From NCBI RefSeq assembly GCF_014905175.1, contig NC_057789.1:22130555-22194554 (forward strand): a stretch of DNA of 64,000 nt, given 5' to 3'. The notes below the pieces were generated by a model. The model did no database searches. It was not told the origin of the DNA and was given only the letters and a program-made list of their open reading frames with translations. Origin of the DNA: Aphidius gifuensis (Eukaryota; Arthropoda; Insecta; Hymenoptera; Braconidae). The translations under genes were made by a program, and so were the position numbers. Below, in pieces: positions 58,805 to 64,000 of this stretch (its first letter is position 1; every line of letters starts with the position of its first letter).

Positions 58805-59800
58805 TCTATACAATAAAAAGACATGGCCGGATCCTTGGAAACGCAGTTTTACGCAAACTATCGGTCCGATTTACATGAAATTTAACTTAGATATTCAGTT
58901 TGAGCTCAGGAGGGTTTAAGTCCACGAAAAAAATCCCCCAGGTTACCTTTTACGATCACCAGGAGGTCAAATTATCTTTAGGGTTTTCTTATTATTAATA
59001 TATTTTTCAAAGAAGAGGAAAAAATATTGCTGTAGTTTGTAATGTTGGTTTTCGGTTCACCAGGATGTAGATAATGAATTTTTTTATCATCTCCTGGGTT
59101 TTTTTTGATCAAACAATATATTTTATCGAGAAGAAAAGAAATAAAAAAATGCATTGGTTCCTAATTTTGTCCGGTTTATCAGAATGTAGAAATTGAATTT
59201 TTTCTACATACCTATTTCGCCTATTTCTTTTGTTTTTAATTTTTTGAAGAATCAAAAATAGATATACAACTGAGTTCGGCGAAGCCGAACACGGCCGACT
59301 CGTCTATATAATAAAAAGACATGGCCGGATCCTTGGAAACGCAGTTTTACGCAAACTATTGGCCCGATTTACATGAAATTTAACATAGATATTTAGTTTG
59401 AGCTTGGGAGGGTTTAAGTCCACGGAAAAATCACCCAGGTTTTTACGATCACCAGGAGTCAAAATGATTTTTCCAATTATCTTTAGGGTTTTCTTATTAT
59501 TAAATATATTTTTATAAAAAGAAGAGATTAAAAATATTGCTTTAGTTTGTAATGTTGGTTTTCAGTTCACCAGGATGTAGATATTGAATTTTTTCATCAT
59601 CTCCTGGGTTTTTTTTGATCAAACAATATCTTTTATCGAAAAGGAAAGAAATAAAAAAATGCATTGGTTCCTAATGTTGTCCGGTTTATCAGAATGTAGA
59701 AAATGAATTTTTCTACATACCTATTTTAATTTCTTTTGAAAAATCAAAATAGATATACAACCAAGTTCGGCGAAGCCGACACAACCGACTTTCGTGTTAC
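58805..59800 (+). repeat. Tandem dimer of a 498-bp element (Helitron-like?)
   Basis: Two head-to-tail copies start TCTATACAATAAAAAGAC (58805) and TCTATATAATAAAAAGAC (59303). Each ends in a perfect or near-perfect hairpin GTTCGGCGAAGCCGAAC followed by ACGGCCGACTC. A TC start and a 3' hairpin near the end are Helitron-like traits, but the final CTRR is not clear. No Rep/helicase frame. Confidence 0.6.
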
Positions 59801-60499
59801 AGTATATTTTATTTTTAAAAACTGTTCTTTATCAATAAACTCATAAAAAAAATATATAATTAAAAACAAATTAACACCCTGTGAGTGGTTTATCAAAAAA
59901 TTCATTAAAATTTTTAGATAAACTTGATAATAATATGAAAAGTAAATCAAGTAATTACCCAGGTAGAAAAGTCAACGACGTCGATCGAGGCTAATTTCTG
60001 AGCTGGACGCTCGAATCGATGTCGGAGGTTGAAACGTGGTTGAAACGAGCCAGAAAATAAAACATACAAAATATAACTTAACGTACAACGCTAGTAAACT
60101 TGATGGAATGAGGATGTTATGAAATTTTGAGATTAGATAAATGAAATATTAATGCATCTTAATGTGCCCTTAGAATTATAGGTACTGGTATTCGTTTTTT
60201 TTATATTAATTTAGGTAGGTAATTTAGATAGGTAACCCCATACCTAGCTTCAACAGATAAGGCTGTAGAAATGCTTGAAATTACATGACAGTTCAATCAT
60301 TTGTTCAATCGGTCGGCCATCTTTGTGTTATTTCGCCCCACAAACAGAATTTTTACAAAGCTATATAGTAAAAAATATTTAAGTCTATGCTAACTTTTAT
60401 ATGTCTACATGATAATTTTTATTATATATATAAGAATATTTATTAAATTGTGCAGTATTTTTTATTCAACCATATAATAATTTTTATTCTTTTCACAAA
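59801..60499. other. Non-coding DNA with repeat S copy 2
   Basis: 59958 has a lone CCCAGGTAGAAAAGTC terminus-like word followed by GC-richer sequence to 60055. 60236-60305 is the inverted partner of 40440-40510. No gene seen. Confidence 0.45.
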
Positions 60500-61310
60500 A
60501 CATGTATGTCTTTATTTTATATAACTCTTAACTCATTATCTAAGAGATTAATCAAAAAAGTAATTCTTTATAAATTGTTTTGAGGAGTAATTTTCAATAA
60601 TAAAACTTCACTATATAATTTATACATAATCTCTATAATATAATAAAAAAAAGTAAAAATAGTAAAATGACATAAAAAATACATATGTATTCGCTATATA
60701 CAAAATATATTCAATGTATAATCTGTATATAATTTTATCAATTAATTCTTATTCATATTCATATTTTCACTATAAAATTTTTATATACAGACTGTATATA
60801 GACTATGGACTTCTTGATTGTTTTTTTAATTTTTTCAATTTCCATATAACAATATAAAATTAATCAAAAACATATATGTATGTTTAATTTGTCATTAAAT
60901 TTCAAGGGTAATTTTAATTATTATATATACTAATAGTATATTGAATATATTATATATAAATAATAATATAAATTAATATATTGAAATTTTCTTCTTGTAT
61001 ATAAACTATACTAATACATTTATGCCCTTATATATACCCTTATTACTTTCTAAAATTTTTCTGTATATTTCATATAGATTGTGTATAGATTATATATAGA
61101 TTATACATACTAAATAGGCCCAAAACTATGTATTATCTATGTAAAACTTATACATAATCTATGTAAATTTTATATATAATTTATATTATACTTTTCCACG
61201 TGGGTATGTCTTTATTTTAATTAACTCATAACTCATTATCTAAGAGATTAATCAAAAAAAGTAATTCTTTATAAATTGTTTAGAATTGAATTTTCAATAA
61301 TAAACTTCAC
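60500..61310. repeat. 110-bp direct repeats flanking a palindromic stretch
   Basis: ACTCATTATCTAAGAGATT and its surroundings occur at about 60500-60612 and 61203-61312. Between them lie about 590 bp rich in TATACAGATTATAT and GTATATAATCTAT words on both strands. It may be an insertion with a long duplicated flank. Confidence 0.55.
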
Positions 61311-61599
61311 TCAACCCCATGTCCATCTGTAATAGATAAGGGTGTATAGAGGCTTGAAGTAACTCAACAATTTTTTGACATTTTACACATTTTACATAAT
61401 TTTATTGTAGAATTCCATCTCTGGCGGCCAGTCCCAGAAATAAAACAAAAATTACAAAGTAGTATAGTAATTTTTATTCAACCGTGATTTTAATTTTTAG
61501 TTAATATTTCTCTCAGTGTGCAGTATTGTACTGCATAACAGTTCTTCTTTTTAATACGATTCGTTACGAGAAAAAAAAAATTCGATCTGAAATTTTCAT

Positions 61600-61710
61600 A
61601 GTCTCGCGATACCGGCGAGACTTTTAGTCGATACTCTCGGTCCCGGTCTCGGTCTCGGTCTCGCGTCTCGCGAGACGACGCATCTGAGACCGAGACTGAT
61701 CTGTCTTAAG
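61600..61710. repeat. (GGTCTC)n / CGCGAGAC palindromic repeat
   Basis: TCTCGGTCTCGGTCTCGGTCTC followed by GCGTCTCGCGAGACGACG and GAGACCGAGACTG: an array of a short word with its inverted partner, GC-rich against the surroundings. Confidence 0.7.
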
Positions 61711-61988
61711 TTTTAAACTGTTATTGAGGAAAAAAACCGTAATGCCGTCACTAGATTTTTTAGGCGCATAATTTGAGCCTAATACGAATTCCTATCTTGA
61801 TTATAACAAAAGTTATGGCTCGCCGAAAAAATAAAAAAAACGGACCAAAAAATGTCATCATAGAGTTGAAATAAAATGTTTATGAGGCTCCAAAAAAAGC
61901 TTTGAAAAACTCTATTGCCTTTCTTTTAAATATGAATAATGTTTTCGTTAATTAACGGTTAAAATATGTCTAAGCAATAAAAATAACA

Positions 61989-62070
61989 ATGGCCCTAGCC
62001 GGAGTATTGAAAATTTTCAATTTTCAACAGGTAACGCTGGCCACATGACCCAACAAATATTACCAGGTCT
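61989..62070 (+). repeat. GGCCCTAGCCGGAG repeat, copy 2
   Basis: Matches 37053-37140 (GGCCCTAGCCGGAGTATTG, then AGGTAACGC.GGCCACA, ACCAG.TCTTTTT). It lies just upstream of the J-domain fragment. Confidence 0.7.
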
Positions 62071-62172
62071 TTTTTTTTTATTCAAATATTGAAGAGATAG
62101 CTACTAAATTAAAATTAAATTTATTTCCATTATAATTTGTATTGATTTTATTTATATTTTTCAGGCTGTAAC

Positions 62173-62337
62173 ATGTCAGATTACGAGGCTGAAATTGACT
62201 CAATATTCAAAAATATTGAAAGCATAAGTCATCTAAAGTTGATATATCGGGAAAATATTAAAAGATATCATCCCGACAAAAATCCTGAAGATAAAAGAGC
62301 AACTGAAAAAACTCAGTATTTCATGAATCCTATATAA
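62173..62337 (+). pseudogene. J-domain (DnaJ) fragment
   Basis: Reads MSDYEAEIDSIFKNIESI then LIYRENIKRYHPDKNPEDK. The HPD tripeptide that stimulates Hsp70 ATPase and the flanking helices II and III are recognisable. TTTTTCAG eight bases before the ATG looks like a splice acceptor. The frame ends at TAA (62335) after FMNPI; a one-base shift would continue helix III, and AACAAG/GTACTA follows. It is either a truncated gene copy or an exon damaged by a frameshift. Only about 54 codons remain. Confidence 0.6.
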
Positions 62338-63119
62338 AAAAGAACAAGGTACTAATAGCTAACTTCATGTGTCGCACCTTTATTCGTGATTCTATTGGCT
62401 GACGCTGTCGACACATTCATTTTCATTAGCTCACACACACATACACGTTATACGTTCGATACATTCAATAAATCGATATATTTAAAATAGTGGTTAAGTT
62501 AATTTAATATGCAATTTAAGGGCTATGAATACTATTGAGTAAACTGTAAACAAAGTAATAGACAAATACCTTGCCTCATTGTCATAGATGCAGTAATGTC
62601 AAATATATTTTATTTATTTATGAAATATTTTCAATAAAAGTGCCATTGGAGTATATTATTAAATAACATTAACCAGATGCAACAATTAAATCAACGTCAA
62701 GTGTCATTGTTATTGTGTCGTCGTATTCGCGGTGTTAACATGTTGTTCCAACTATTAATACATCAACAACACCATATACAACATTAAAATGGTCAAAACT
62801 TAATTGAAAATATTATTAAATCAAACACATTTGATAAATAATTTAGTGAACTTAAAGCAACGTTTAGTTGATCAGTAATGCCATCAGTTGATAAAAAATT
62901 AAGATAGGTTATAATTTGTCGAAAAACATAAATGAGAAAGTAATAAATATTTACACACATACATTGAGTAAAATCGAGCCAAAATAATGGTCAAATTGTA
63001 TTGACTAATTTGATAATCATTGAATAACACCATCAGCACCAATAATACAATTGGAACAAAAAAAGATTGGCATTCACAAAGGTGCGTGAACCTGGCCTGC
63101 ATAAGTTCTAGAAAAATTA
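62338..63119. other. No clear gene
   Basis: 62660-62880 reads as Gln/Asn-rich pieces (MQQLNQRQVSLLLCRRIRG) broken by stops, perhaps an old coding remnant. The minus-strand open stretch at 62899-63102 has no recognisable feature. Confidence 0.3.
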
Positions 63120-63665
63120 TCTAGGATACTCATTAGAAGCGTCTTAATTTGTACTAATTTGTACCGCCATTGATTTAATTTGTACCTCAAAATTAAAGGG
63201 TAAAGAAAGGGTTAAAAATCGACTTTTTTTCTAGATGACTTGAGGGGGAAAAAAAAATTGCTACAGACGCAGAATAATTTGTACTAATTTGTACCACCAA
63301 GCCCGGAACTCCAAAATATCAATTTACAATACTTTATTATTATTATTGAGGTACAAATTCTAATTTTATCGGTACAAATTAGCTTACATTGTTTTCTTTA
63401 AAATAAAAAAAAATTATTTAAAAATATCGATTTTTAAAGACACCATGTATTTGTTAATAAAAATGTTTAACTAACAATTGCATGGCACCTTCAAAAATCA
63501 ATATTTTTAAATAATTTTTTTTTGTTTTAAAGAGCAGAACGTGAGCTAATTTGTACCGATTAAAACGGGATTTGTACACCAATAATTGAAGCAGATATGC
63601 AATTGTTAATTATCATTTTGGAGTAAATAATTTTTTTTTGTTGTTATTTTTGAGGTACAAATAGG
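63120..63665. repeat. AATTTGTACC / GGTACAAATT palindromic element
   Basis: At least four AATTTGTAC words in the first 180 bp face GGTACAAATT words in the second half. The centre (AAATATCGATTTTTAAAG and TTCAAAAATCAATATTTTT) is also inverted. The architecture is like the other TIR/array elements. Confidence 0.6.
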
Positions 63666-63669
63666 GCTT

Positions 63670-63825
63670 CACTCAAGACCAAGACCAGTCTTGGTCTTGT
63701 CTTGGTCTTGTCTTGGTTTTCAAGACAAGACCAAGACAAGACTGATGTATTTAAAACCAAGACAAGCCCAAGACAAGATCTCTTATTTTGGGCCAAGATT
63801 ACACAAGACTCTTGTCAGTCTTGTG
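63670..63825. repeat. CTTGGTCTTG / CAAGACCAAG palindromic array
   Basis: The left part repeats TCTTGGTCTTG and the right part repeats CAAGACCAAGACAAG, forming an imperfect hairpin about 150 bp long. From about 63830 to the end of the window the sequence is AT-rich without a gene. Confidence 0.7.
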
Positions 63826-64000
63826 TCATTTTTTTATAATTAAATAAAAAATAAAAATATTAAAAATCTACGAAAGTAATTTGATCTTCGATACATACTC
63901 ACAAATTAATAAACTGATACATCATATATCAAGTGTATATATTTAATCGTTATCAACAAAGAAAACAATAAACTAAGCATAGAGCTCCATAAAATACATA

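Noticed and set aside
59958..61203. A further CCCAGG-family element
   Set aside because: Only the left word CCCAGGTAGAAAA is convincing; the proposed right end (TTTTCCACGTGGG) has mismatches and the interior lacks the family array.

Overview
The window is AT-rich animal DNA with short introns (about 60 to 110 nt), GT/AG splice sites, homologues of animal nuclear genes (SMYD4, METTL3, NOC3L, a J-domain protein) and very many short transposon relics. This fits an insect. A hymenopteran parasitoid is my guess only, because no marker in the window decides the order.

Left half (about 1.5 to 30 kb): a dispersed family of F-box/leucine-rich-repeat-like (FBXL-type) genes. I find seven copies. A (2.4-4.4 kb, minus) is broken by a 923-bp transposon and an LTR. 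F (7.56-8.13 kb) is a 3' tail and G (8.8-9.5 kb) a 5' head. B (13.5-15.96 kb, plus) is a pseudogene. C (17.39-19.0 kb, plus) is open but has lost an intron acceptor. D (23.28-24.95 kb, minus) and E (27.9-29.7 kb, minus) look intact at 460 and 488 aa. The intact genes have four exons: a 31-residue leader, an Asp/Glu-rich linker of variable length running into a degenerate F-box-like helix, and two LRR exons. A promoter-like block (GA tract, E-box, CACGTGCATCGG) is conserved upstream of five copies.

Middle (31.4-36.7 kb): a 5.3-kb nest of transposons inside transposons. Right-centre (38-51 kb): a SMYD4-like gene with one in-frame stop, then broken pieces of METTL3 and NOC3L and other coding scraps, mixed with foldback elements. 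51.7-55.3 kb holds a decayed DNA transposon (termini CACAGT); the right part of a sister copy opens the window (1-1550). 56.5-58.2 kb is an open 539-codon gene of tandem LRRs whose C-terminus is frameshifted. The last 5 kb is repeats plus a J-domain fragment.

The most unusual signal is the repeat architecture. Several unrelated-looking families share one plan: short terminal inverted repeats (TIRs) enclosing tandem arrays of a self-complementary word, and in three of them a tRNA-like segment with box A/box B resemblance. Empty sites in paralogous genes fix insertion points and target duplications for some (2 bp for the CCCTGG family, TTAA for another group). All family names and functions come from reading the sequence; no database was searched.
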